A stretch of DNA of 64,000 nt from the NCBI GenBank assembly GCA_011525785.1, contig WYBT01000025.1:1-64000 (forward strand), given 5' to 3'. The notes beneath the pieces were generated by a model. It did not search any database. It was not told the DNA's origin and was given only the letters and a program-made list of their open reading frames with translations. This stretch comes from Planctomycetaceae bacterium. GTDB lineage: Bacteria; Planctomycetota; UBA1135; GCA-002686595. A program made the translations under genes and the position numbers. Positions 56,679-64,000 of this stretch are shown here, one piece after another. The stretch's first letter is position 1, and the number at the start of each line of letters is the position of its first letter.

Positions 56679-57830
56679 CTAGGGCGAGGCGAGCGCGCGC
56701 AGCGCCGAGGCGCCGCGTTCGATCAGTTCGGCCGCGCGCTCGACCTCTTGCGGGAGGGTCAGGCGCGAGAGGGAGATGCGCAGGCTGCCCGAGGCTTGCG
56801 CGGGCGTGAGCCCCATCGCGAGCAGCACGTGGGAGGGCCGGTGGCGCGAGGCGGAGCAGGCGGCGCCCGTGGACACGCAGACTCCCTCGGCGGAGAGCCA
56901 CTGCGTCAGCGCTTCACCGGAAACTCCTTCCAGGCGCAGGCTCGAGGTGTTGGGCACGCGCGGCGCGCCGCGGCCGTGGAACTCCAACCCCTCGACGCGC
57001 TCCTGCAACTCGTCCTCGAGGCTGTCGCGCAGCTCGCCCAACTGCGCCGGGCCGTCGCCCTCGAGCCATTGCCGGGCAAGGCGCGCCGCTTCGCCCAGTC
57101 CGACGATGCCGGGGACGTTCTCCGTCCCGCCGCGGCGCTCGAATTCCTGCGGACCGCCGCGGATCAGGGGCTCGAGCAGCGCGTCGTCGCGGACGTACAG
57201 CGCGCCGATTCCCTTCGGTGCGTGCAGTTTGTGGCCGCTCAGCGTGAGGAAGTCCGCGCCACTGGGGCCGACGTCGAGCGGGAGCTTGCCCACCGCCTGC
57301 ACGGCGTCGACGTGCAAGAGCGCGCCGCAGCGGGAGCTGAGCTCGCGCACGCTGCGGAGGTCCTGCACCACGCCGGTTTCGTTGTTGGCCCACATCACGC
57401 TGACCAGCGCGACGCGCTCGTCGAGCGCCCGTTCGAGCTCGTCCAGCCGCAGTCGTCCGCGTTCGTCGACCGCGATGCGCTCCACCTCGAAACCCCGCGC
57501 GGCGAGGGCGGCCGTGGGTTCGAGCACCGCGGCGTGCTCGACCGAGCTGGTGAGGATGCGGCGGCGGGCGCCGGCGCGCGAGGCCGCCGCAGAGATGGCG
57601 GTCTGGTTGCTCTCACTGCCGCCCGAGGTGAACACCACGCGTCGCGCCGGCGCGCCGATCAGCCGAGCGACGTGGGCGCGCGCCTGGGCCACCGCGGTCG
57701 CCGCGCGCTCGCCGAGCGCGTGCAGGCTCGAGGGGTTGCCGTAGAGCTCGGTCAGGTACGGCGTCAGCGCCGCCACAACGCGCGAGTCCACCGCCGTGGT
57801 GGCGTTGTTGTCGAGGTAGATCGGCTGCAT
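56679..57830 (-). CDS. Cysteine desulfurase (NifS/IscS family)
   Basis: 383-aa PLP enzyme that supplies sulfur from cysteine for Fe-S clusters and thiolated tRNA. PLP-lysine K201 is in SGHKLHAPKGIGALY, with H99 (SVEHA), N150 (WANNETG) and D175/Q178 (HVDAVQAVG) at the cofactor. The catalytic C325 lies in STGAACSASRHRPSHVL, on the long mobile loop of group I enzymes. No IscU/SufU gene adjoins it. The gene upstream is a cysteine-rich MerR regulator. Frataxin CyaY, a regulator of such enzymes, is encoded at 35 kb. Confidence 0.93.
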   Translation of the reverse strand: MQPIYLDNNATTAVDSRVVAALTPYLTELYGNPSSLHALGERAATAVAQARAHVARLIGAPARRVVFTSGGSESNQTAISAAASRAGARRRILTSSVEHAAVLEPTAALAARGFEVERIAVDERGRLRLDELERALDERVALVSVMWANNETGVVQDLRSVRELSSRCGALLHVDAVQAVGKLPLDVGPSGADFLTLSGHKLHAPKGIGALYVRDDALLEPLIRGGPQEFERRGGTENVPGIVGLGEAARLARQWLEGDGPAQLGELRDSLEDELQERVEGLEFHGRGAPRVPNTSSLRLEGVSGEALTQWLSAEGVCVSTGAACSASRHRPSHVLLAMGLTPAQASGSLRISLSRLTLPQEVERAAELIERGASALRALASP

Positions 57831-57908
57831 GACGCGGCGGGGGACGGGCGCGCGGCGCGTGGAGCGAGCCGGGAACGGCGGGACGGCTCGGGACCTGGAC
57901 TCGAGGGC

Positions 57909-58379
57909 CTAGAACAGCGCGCTGACCTTGGGCGGCAGCGCCTCGCCCGTGACCGCGCAGGGCTCGCAGAAGTTGTTGGTGTGGGTCGGCAGGTGCTTGC
58001 AGCACTCGCAGTCGAGGATCTTGCGCGCCGCGGCGGCGATGCGCGCCCGCTGCTCCTCGAGCCCGGCGATGCGCTCGCGCAGCAGGCGGTCCTGTTCGTC
58101 GAGGGCGGTCCGAACGCGGCGCAGGAAGGCCACGCGGTCCTCGGCCGCCTCGCGGGTGCTCATCAGCTCGCGGATCCGGTCGAGGTGCAGGCCCAGCTCC
58201 TGCAGGTCGCGGATCATGTTCAGCCGGTTGAGGTCGGTCTGCCGGTAGTAGCGGAACCCGCCCTGGCTGCGCTGCGCGGGGGTCAACAGACCCAATTCCT
58301 CGTAGTAGCGCAGCGTGCGCAGGTTGGTCCCCGCGACCTTGGCGAAGTCGCCGATCTTCAAGAGTCCAGGCTGGCTCAA
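57909..58379 (-). CDS. MerR-family regulator with C-terminal cysteine cluster
   Basis: 156 aa. The MerR winged helix (about 7-75; LKIGDFAKVAGTNLRTLRYYEELGLL) is followed by a dimerisation coiled coil (80-120). The C-terminal sensor has C124, C126, C127, C138 and C141 (DCECCKHLP, then FCEPC). The cluster resembles metal- or Fe-S-sensing MerR proteins but does not match the SoxR CxxCxCxxxxxC spacing. It is directly upstream of the cysteine desulfurase on the same strand (78-bp gap), which it may control. Confidence 0.87.
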   Translation of the reverse strand: MSQPGLLKIGDFAKVAGTNLRTLRYYEELGLLTPAQRSQGGFRYYRQTDLNRLNMIRDLQELGLHLDRIRELMSTREAAEDRVAFLRRVRTALDEQDRLLRERIAGLEEQRARIAAAARKILDCECCKHLPTHTNNFCEPCAVTGEALPPKVSALF

Positions 58380-58591
58380 GTCGGTCCTCGGTAGCTCCGG
58401 CGGGCGGTTCGGGCGGGCCCCTTGCCCGCCGCTTGACGCTTCAAGACTACCCGAACCCTCTCGTCAAGGTCCAATTCGGTCCGGCGCACGCTTGATTCCG
58501 AGGGGCGGGTGACCGAATGCTTGGCGCCCGCGGCGGTCCGCCCTGCTCGCCCGTGCGAGCGGCGCGGGAGCCACTGCCGCCGGCCCCATCC
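58380..58591. promoter_or_regulatory. Divergent region between merR and the YugP-like gene
   Basis: 212 bp containing a perfect 5-bp dyad CTTGACGCTTCAAG (58432-58445), a further TCAAG at 58464-58468, and a 7-bp GC-rich hairpin (58412-58418 with 58424-58430) in the presumed merR leader. The dyad is a candidate operator for the MerR protein, because such regulators bind short inverted repeats in their own promoters. This is proposed from position only. Confidence 0.35.
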
Positions 58592-59275
58592 ATGCCCTTC
58601 GACCCCCTCTACCTGCTCTTCACCGCCCCGGCGCTGATCCTCAGCCTGTGGGCGCAGTACAAGGTTCAGTCCACCTTCAAGCGCTTCTCCAACGTCGGCG
58701 TGCGCTCGGGCATGACGGGCGCCGAGGCCGCGCGGGCGATCCTGCGGGCCAGCGGGCTCGACGGACTCAAGATCGAGCGCCACGAGGGCTTCCTGTCCGA
58801 CCACTACGACCCGCGCTCGCGGACGCTGCGGCTGTCGCCCGACGTGCACGACGGTCGCTCGGTGTCCGCGGTCGCCGTGGCCGCGCACGAAGCCGGCCAC
58901 TCGCTGCAGCATGCCGCCGCCTACGGCCCGCTGACCCTGCGCTCGCAACTGGTCCCGGTGGTGCAGATCGGCTCGCAGCTGTGGTACGTGCCGTTCCTCG
59001 CCGGTCTGTTCCTCAACATGGCGGGCCTGATCTGGGTCGCGATCGCGCTGTTCGGCGCGGTCGTGCTGTTCCAGCTGGTCACCCTGCCCACCGAGTTCGA
59101 CGCCTCCAAGCGCGCGCGCGCGATGCTGGCGAGCGTCGGCATCGTGCGCACTCGCGAAGAAGAAGAGGGCGTGGCCAAGGTGCTGAACGCCGCGGCCATG
59201 ACCTACGTCGCCGCGCTGCTCTCTTCGCTGATGCAGCTGGTGTACATGATCCTCCGCGCGCAAGAGCGGCGTTAG
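58592..59275 (+). CDS. YugP-like membrane zinc metallopeptidase
   Basis: 227 aa. N-terminal membrane segment (about 6-22), zinc motif HEAGH (H99, E100, H103) in AVAAHEAGHSLQH, then two to three further helices (about 118-165 and 200-222). LPTEFDASKRA between them is a conserved YugP-family sequence. The group is related to M48/HtpX-like membrane proteases; substrate unknown. The ATG at 58592 is chosen because the extra residues of a longer frame are not conserved-looking. It diverges from merR. Confidence 0.88.
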   Translation: MPFDPLYLLFTAPALILSLWAQYKVQSTFKRFSNVGVRSGMTGAEAARAILRASGLDGLKIERHEGFLSDHYDPRSRTLRLSPDVHDGRSVSAVAVAAHEAGHSLQHAAAYGPLTLRSQLVPVVQIGSQLWYVPFLAGLFLNMAGLIWVAIALFGAVVLFQLVTLPTEFDASKRARAMLASVGIVRTREEEEGVAKVLNAAAMTYVAALLSSLMQLVYMILRAQERR

Positions 59276-59415
59276 CCGCTCGGAGCACGAGCGCGTCGCG
59301 ACGGTCGAGCGCGCGCGGGGCGACGCTGGTTCGCCCCGCGCGCGCTCGCTAGTCTCGCCCTGAAATCGCAGCAGCAACGCGTTCTCGCGCAACCGCACGC
59401 GCCGGAGGGTTTGGG

Positions 59416-60807
59416 ATGGCACGACTGGAACTGGACTACACCAATGCGCTGGCCGACGTCGTCGGAGCGGATCACGGAGTCAGCGCCGCGGAACTCGAGG
59501 CCCTGCGCACGCCCTCGCGCGACGCGCTGAGGGCCGTCCAGGCGCGGCGCAAGCGCGACCTGCGCTGGCTCGACCTGCCCTACGAGAGCGCCGTGCACGA
59601 GCGCGTGTTGGACTACGCGGGCTCGGTGGCCGGTCGCTTCGAGAACGTCGTCGTGCTCGGCATCGGCGGCTCCGCGCTGGGCACGATCGCGCTGCACGCC
59701 GCGCTCAACTCGCCCTACCACAACCTCGGCGCCTCGGGGCCGCTGCCGCGCCTGTTTGTGCTCGACAACATCGACCCCGACCTGATCGGCGAGTTCCTCG
59801 ATCAGTTCGACCCGACCAAGACGCTGTTCAACGTGATCTCCAAGTCGGGCACGACGGCGGAGACCATGGCGCAGTTCCTGCTGTTCCGCGACGCGCTGAT
59901 CCAGCGCCTGGGCCACGCCGCGCACATCGAGCACATCTGCGTCACCACCGACGAGCGCAAGGGCGTGCTGCGCGAGATCGTGGGGCGCGAGGGCTACGCC
60001 TCGTTCGTGGTTCCCGACGGCGTAGGCGGTCGCTTCAGCGTGCTCTCGCCCGTCGGACTGGTTCCGCTGGCGCTGGTGGGCGTCGACATCAAGGGCGTGC
60101 TCAAGGGCGCAGCGGACATGGACGAGCGCTGCAAGAGCGAGGACCTGTGGTCCAACCCGGCGCTCATCCACTCCGCGCTGCAGTGGACGATGCAGCAGAA
60201 GAAGGGCAAGCCCATCGCGGTGACGATGTCGTACAGCCAGCGCCTGTCGCTGCTCGCCGACTGGTACGCGCAACTGCTGGCCGAGTCGATCGGCAAGCGC
60301 CGTTCGCGCGAGGGCCGCGACGTGTTCGCCGGTCCGACGCCGGTGCGCGCGCTGGGCGTCACCGACCAGCACAGCCAGATGCAGCTCTACATGGAGGGGC
60401 CCTTCGACAAGTGGTTCACCTTCCTGTCGGTCGAACAACCCGACCACGCCGTGACGATCCCCTCGGCCTACGAGGATCTCGAGGCGGTGAGCTACCTCGG
60501 CGGCCGCACCTTCACCGAGTTGTTCCAGGCCGAGCGCGACGGCGCGCGAGTGGCGCTCACCGAGGCGCGCCGCCCCAACGTGACCTTCCACTTCTCCCAG
60601 GTCACGCCGCACTCGGTCGGCCAGTTCCTGCAGTGCCTCGAGATCTCGGTGGCCTGCATGGGGGAACACTACGGAGTCGACGCCTTCGACCAGCCCGGCG
60701 TCGAGGCCGGCAAGATCGCGGCCTACGCGCTCATGGGGCGGGCGGGTTTCGAGCAGCGCCGCGCCGAGATCGAGTCTGCCAGCCCCAAGACGCAGCGCAT
60801 CGTCTGA
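59416..60807 (+). CDS. pgi: Glucose-6-phosphate isomerase
   Basis: 463-aa glycolytic and gluconeogenic enzyme interconverting glucose-6-phosphate and fructose-6-phosphate. Motifs: VVLGIGGSALG (about 75-85), NVISKSGTTAETMAQ (around 137-151) for phosphate binding, GGRFSVLSPVGLVPLAL, and TDQHSQMQLYMEGP near residue 317 with the catalytic-type histidine and glutamate. Its length fits the shorter bacterial form. It has its own 140-bp leader and ends ahead of a 9-bp stem-loop. Confidence 0.95.
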   Translation: MARLELDYTNALADVVGADHGVSAAELEALRTPSRDALRAVQARRKRDLRWLDLPYESAVHERVLDYAGSVAGRFENVVVLGIGGSALGTIALHAALNSPYHNLGASGPLPRLFVLDNIDPDLIGEFLDQFDPTKTLFNVISKSGTTAETMAQFLLFRDALIQRLGHAAHIEHICVTTDERKGVLREIVGREGYASFVVPDGVGGRFSVLSPVGLVPLALVGVDIKGVLKGAADMDERCKSEDLWSNPALIHSALQWTMQQKKGKPIAVTMSYSQRLSLLADWYAQLLAESIGKRRSREGRDVFAGPTPVRALGVTDQHSQMQLYMEGPFDKWFTFLSVEQPDHAVTIPSAYEDLEAVSYLGGRTFTELFQAERDGARVALTEARRPNVTFHFSQVTPHSVGQFLQCLEISVACMGEHYGVDAFDQPGVEAGKIAAYALMGRAGFEQRRAEIESASPKTQRIV

Positions 60808-60885
60808 CGCCCGGGGCGTCGGCCGCGGGCGGGCGCGCGCGGCGGGCTTCGAGGCTCGGATGCGTTTTCGAGGCGGGAGTCAGTT

Positions 60886-60908
60886 GAGGGCCCGGGATGC
60901 GGGCCCTC
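60886..60908. terminator. Stem-loop between convergent pgi and small secreted-protein gene
   Basis: Perfect 9-bp stem GAGGGCCCG (60886-60894) with CGGGCCCTC (60900-60908) and a 5-nt loop. It lies between the stops of two convergent genes, a usual place for a bidirectional terminator. No T tract accompanies it. Confidence 0.55.
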
Positions 60909-60924
60909 GACCGAGCGCGTGCGC

Positions 60925-61176
60925 TCAGCGCTGTTCGTTCGTCGGCTGAGCCGCGCCCTCGTTCGAGCGCTTCTCCGGCGCGGGCCGCACCGCCGGTCGG
61001 TCGCTCACGCGCATGAGCTCTCCGCCCCAGCGATGCTGGTTCTCGGCGGCCTCGGCGCTGCCGCGCGCTCTGCTCTCCACGGTTCCGGCCTGGGCGCCGC
61101 GCGGCGAGTAGAACGACAGCGCGAACCCGGCGAGGGCGATCAAGGGCAGGGCGAGCCAGAAGGAGGTGCGCTGCAT
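60925..61176 (-). CDS. Small membrane or exported protein
   Basis: 83 aa starting MQRTSFWLALPLIALAGFAL, one hydrophobic segment (about 6-22) that may be a signal anchor, followed by a polar Arg/Glu/Asn-rich tail ending in NEQR. AGGAG-like sequence near the start on the minus strand is not evident. No family recognised. A longer upstream frame exists but its sequence looks non-coding. Confidence 0.5.
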   Translation of the reverse strand: MQRTSFWLALPLIALAGFALSFYSPRGAQAGTVESRARGSAEAAENQHRWGGELMRVSDRPAVRPAPEKRSNEGAAQPTNEQR

Positions 61177-61562
61177 GGCGGAGTTGGGGCGGGCCACAGG
61201 AGCCGCGCGCACTCGATCTGTCGGGCGTTGTGCCCGCGGACCTGAGCCGTCGCGCGCTCGCTGCCAGCGCCCTACTAGCTCGTCTCGACTGCGGGAAGTC
61301 GCACTCGGGTCGCAAGGAATTCGTTTTTTCGCGCTCGCGTCGCGCGCCGCGGGGCAGTTCGTTCCGCCGGGCGTGCGATTCATGGGGCTCGATCCCTGCT
61401 CGTCCGCTGCGCGGATCCGCGCTTCCTGGCGTCGCAGCGCCCTGGTGCTCCAAGGGACTATCGCCTCGGCTCGAATCAGGGCAACTGACACTGGGCGGCC
61501 GCCGGCATGGTTTTGAGCTTCCGCACAGCGGACGGAGCGCCGCCCAAGTGAGCCGGAACGCC
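61177..61562. other. Intergenic region without recognised genes
   Basis: 386 bp between a minus-strand small gene and a plus-strand truncated gene, so it should contain two divergent promoters. Open frames cross it on both strands without family resemblance. I found no RNA gene, repeat or mobile-element end in it. Confidence 0.4.
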
Positions 61563-61979
61563 ATGTCGATTCGCGGGCTCGTGTTCATCGTCGCGCTCAG
61601 CAGCGCGGTTTTCGCTCCGCTCCAGGCTCAGTGCGCGCAGTGGCGCGACGGCTTCGGCGTGTCCGGGGTGGCGCGTGTCCCCGGTTTTCCGTCCGAGGTC
61701 GACGCGCAACTCGCCTTCGACGACGGTTCGGGCGCTGCGCTGTACGTGGGCGGCGTGTTCGGCGCGGCTGGCGAGGTCGCTTCGGCGGGCATCGCGCGCT
61801 GGCGCGGCGGCGCGTGGGAGTCGCTGGGCGAACTCGGCTGGCACGGTCCGCAGAATTCGGCGCGCGAGCGATCCTCGCGAGCCGCTCACGCAGGGCGCGA
61901 GCCACCGGCCGCGCGCGGTGTGCTCGAGCCTCTCGAGTTGCTTTCGGGCTTCGAGCCGATTCACACCCAGCGTGACTGA
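61563..61979 (+). pseudogene. Truncated secreted propeller-type protein (5' fragment)
   Basis: 138 codons. The first about 95 residues look like the start of a large planctomycete secreted protein: signal peptide (about 1-22), then QLAFDDGSGAALYVGGVFGAAGEVASAGIARWRGGAWESLGEL. This is one full 'YVGGxF...IARW.G..W..LG' blade-like repeat. After GWHGPQ the repeat pattern stops and the remaining about 40 residues are Arg/Ala-rich and unrelated. No further blades occur downstream in any frame. It is therefore most likely a 5' remnant left by a deletion or rearrangement near position 61850. Confidence 0.55.
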
Positions 61980-62178
61980 GCTGTGGCGCCATTTCATGAC
62001 CATGTCAGATCAACCCGCGATGCCGCAGATCGACTGCGCGATTGTTGGCGTGCCGCGCGTTCCGAACTCGGACGTCCGCATGCCGACGTCGGTGCTCATG
62101 ATCTCTGGCGTGGACGGCGCCTCGATCCCGACGCCAGTTGGTTCGAGGCACGTCTCAGCACTTCATGACAGTCCTGCG

Positions 62179-64000
62179 CTAGCGCTCGCGCGCGGGCGAC
62201 GGCAGCGATTCGAAATCAACGTCGATCTGTCCGTCGCCGGCGGCGAGATCGTCGAGCACGAGTACGCGGTCCTGGATTTCGATCTGACGCAGGTGTGTGG
62301 GCAGGGCCTCAATGCGCAGCTCTCGCGTGGTGTCCCAGGAGAACTGTCGTTTGGAGTGGTACGTGCGCAGCGGGTAGCGCAACGACCGTGGCGGAACCTC
62401 AAAACTCACCGACACGGACTGCGAGGGTGGCGGTCCTTTCCAGCGCAGCTCGAGCGAGCGCATGGGAATGTCGATCGACTCGCCGGGCATCAGGCTCTCC
62501 ACGACGAGCAGTCCCTGTACGGTTGCCCAAGGCCCATCCGTCGCGATGCACACTGCGATGCAGTTGGGGAGCGGGTCGTCGGCGGCAATTTCGTAGCGCC
62601 CATCGCGATCCAGGGGGATTTGCTGGGAGCGTCGTCCGAAAACGACTTTCCGCAAGCCTTCGAACGTCGGATCATCGTCCGCGCTCGACTCACCGTAGTG
62701 GGGCACGAGGATCGGCTGTGGCGCGTGCGTGCCCAGGATTCGAACCTGGCCACGCAGCGTCGTTCCTGAGGCCCAGGTCCCGATCCAGGGCACGACCACC
62801 GTTGCGTCCGGCTTCAAGTCGACTCGTGTAGCGTTGAAGCGGATGGCGAGCTTCTGATCCTCGCTGACGGACACCGACTGCATCTCCGCCCCGACAATCC
62901 AACGCGTCGGGCCGACCAGATAGCTGCCTGCTGGAACGCGTTCGAAACGGCACGAGCCCTGGTTCACGGCCGTGGGACCGTACGCGGTTCCTTCCAGTCC
63001 GACACCGCGTTTCGCGCTCAAGGGCAGACTGCGCAGCGCCGCTGGGATGCCTTCGACCACGATCGTGCCGGTGGCGACGGGGATCGTGAGTTCGAGCTCG
63101 CTTGCAGCGGCGAGCTCCTGCTCGGCGAGCCGACGCTCAAAGCCGGCGTCACGAGCGCTGACGACGAGCTCGCCGCCGTACCAGTCAAAAGGACCGTGCA
63201 GGCCGCTGGACGGACTCGCGCTGTGCCACACCAGAACGTCGCCGCGCGGCGAGTAGACGCTCACCCTCGCGGTATACGCGCGACCGTCGGACTGGCGAAT
63301 GCGCAGGCGCTTGGAGGGACAGCTCCAGAGTGAAAGCTCCGCGATCGGTGCGTCGAACGACAAGGGCGCCTGCGCTCGCGGCATGCGGATCGGCGCGTAG
63401 CCGCTGACGGCGAAGACGAGCTCGGCTGAGCGTCGGGATTCGGCCTCCAGCTCCCAGCCACACGGCAGCGAGAGAACGCCGTCCTCGAGCGCGAAGAGCT
63501 GGTCGCCGGCCTGATGGATCGCGCCGGGGCCGTTGGTCGTGCAGCGACTGACCACTTCGCCTTCAGGCGGGCAACTCGAGTCGACGAGCGTGACGCGCGC
63601 TCGCCCCGAGATCGGCTCGCCGTTGGATGCGTCGACGAAGCGGACACGGCCGCCGCAGCGCCGCAGGCCGACCGTCAACACGCCGTCGGGAGGCGGAGTC
63701 TCGACTTGCACCATCGTGCGGACGCGGCCGCCGAAGCCGACCGACGTCATGCCCGGTGACAGGGGGATCAATTCGCTCAGCCAGACATCTGCTCCCGGGC
63801 GTCGCAGGAGCAGCGGGTAGGAACTCGGCGCGAGGGCCACTCGGCCGTCCGGACCGGTGACGAGCGTGTGCGCCATTGCGCCGATCTCGCGCGGGAACCA
63901 CAGGTCGAGTTCAATGCCTGGGAGCGGGGCTCGCGTGTCGCTGTCGACGACCGACAGCTGTATGGCTGCCCGAGGAAGCACGATGCGCGCCTCCTGCCCC
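62179..64000 (-). CDS. Carboxypeptidase-regulatory-like protein, 5' end beyond window
   Basis: At least 606 residues are visible and the frame stays open to the right edge, so the N-terminus is outside the window; a GTG at 63981 is internal-looking. The sequence is a series of beta-sandwich domains, e.g. IQLSVVDSDTRAPLPGIELDLWF with GPDGRVALAPSSYPLLLRRPG, and later DRDGRYEIAADD. It resembles the surface repeat protein at 53913-55916 but with less regular repeats. No catalytic motif is seen. Base composition is a little less GC-rich than the housekeeping genes nearby. Confidence 0.72.
   Translation of the reverse strand, partial: GQEARIVLPRAAIQLSVVDSDTRAPLPGIELDLWFPREIGAMAHTLVTGPDGRVALAPSSYPLLLRRPGADVWLSELIPLSPGMTSVGFGGRVRTMVQVETPPPDGVLTVGLRRCGGRVRFVDASNGEPISGRARVTLVDSSCPPEGEVVSRCTTNGPGAIHQAGDQLFALEDGVLSLPCGWELEAESRRSAELVFAVSGYAPIRMPRAQAPLSFDAPIAELSLWSCPSKRLRIRQSDGRAYTARVSVYSPRGDVLVWHSASPSSGLHGPFDWYGGELVVSARDAGFERRLAEQELAAASELELTIPVATGTIVVEGIPAALRSLPLSAKRGVGLEGTAYGPTAVNQGSCRFERVPAGSYLVGPTRWIVGAEMQSVSVSEDQKLAIRFNATRVDLKPDATVVVPWIGTWASGTTLRGQVRILGTHAPQPILVPHYGESSADDDPTFEGLRKVVFGRRSQQIPLDRDGRYEIAADDPLPNCIAVCIATDGPWATVQGLLVVESLMPGESIDIPMRSLELRWKGPPPSQSVSVSFEVPPRSLRYPLRTYHSKRQFSWDTTRELRIEALPTHLRQIEIQDRVLVLDDLAAGDGQIDVDFESLPSPARER

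Noticed and set aside
61166-61516. 116-codon plus-strand frame in the 386-bp gap
   Set aside because: Composition is like other spurious frames in this genome, it overlaps the start of the minus-strand small gene, and no domain is recognisable.
61476-62003. Minus-strand frame opening with MVMKWRHSSVTLG that briefly looked like a recombinase end
   Set aside because: No recombinase catalytic residues follow and it is antisense to the truncated propeller gene; probably coincidence.

Overview
The window is about 64 kb of very GC-rich chromosomal DNA. Gene content points to an aerobic, heterotrophic bacterium, most likely a deep-branching member of the Planctomycetota. The clues are an Alternative Complex III/caa3 oxidase cluster, an ImuA-like/ImuB/DnaE2 mutagenesis cassette, DUF4331 and carboxypeptidase-regulatory-like secreted proteins, and a 'YVGGxF'-type secreted propeller fragment. 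This assignment is inferred from gene families and was not tested with a phylogeny.

Layout. 1-2405: the 3' three quarters of a 23S rRNA gene, a structured spacer, a 5S rRNA gene and an intrinsic terminator. 2720-8347 (minus): error-prone repair cassette imuA-like, imuB, dnaE2, convergent with the rRNA operon. 8478-11548 (plus): GT-C type membrane glycosyltransferase, a membrane-anchored hypothetical protein and trmL. 11671-24071 (plus): a 12-gene respiratory cluster: actABCDEF, a small membrane protein, sco, coxB (caa3 type), coxA, coxC and coxD. Nearly all junctions overlap by 1-8 bases. Electrons would pass from quinol through the ACIII cytochromes to the cytochrome c domain of CoxB and then to oxygen.

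24071-24333: two tandem 114-bp units, each ending in a 77-nt palindrome. A third copy lies at 35623-35735 and encodes the last 25 residues of endonuclease III. 24367-32625: hybrid histidine kinase, RlmD-like rRNA methyltransferase, a 69-aa zinc-ribbon-like protein, a YqgE/AlgH protein and a 1085-aa AsmA-like protein. 32761-40841: di-heme oxidoreductase, LysR regulator with frataxin CyaY, nth, a CoA-binding protein, DUF4198 and DUF4331 secreted proteins, and an ECF sigma factor with a ChrR-like anti-sigma factor.

40920-49921: a mostly minus-strand run. It holds biotin carboxylase, an amidohydrolase lipoprotein, an alpha/beta-hydrolase lipoprotein, a carboxyltransferase, a biotin carrier with two biotinyl-like domains, a TIGR01777 epimerase and AcpS. 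A plus-strand, less GC-rich hicB-hicA-DUF2971 unit interrupts the run at 44662-45928. 50088-64000: a large hypothetical protein, a CpsD-like ATPase, a MerR regulator with cysteine desulfurase, SprT-like and YugP-like metallopeptidases, glucose-6-phosphate isomerase, a truncated secreted protein and a carboxypeptidase-regulatory-like protein that runs off the right edge.

I saw no tRNA, CRISPR array, complete insertion sequence or prophage. The least explained features are the palindromic repeat and its use as coding sequence, the hicBA-DUF2971 insertion, the two-domain biotin carrier, and the tandem repeat at the front of ActB.
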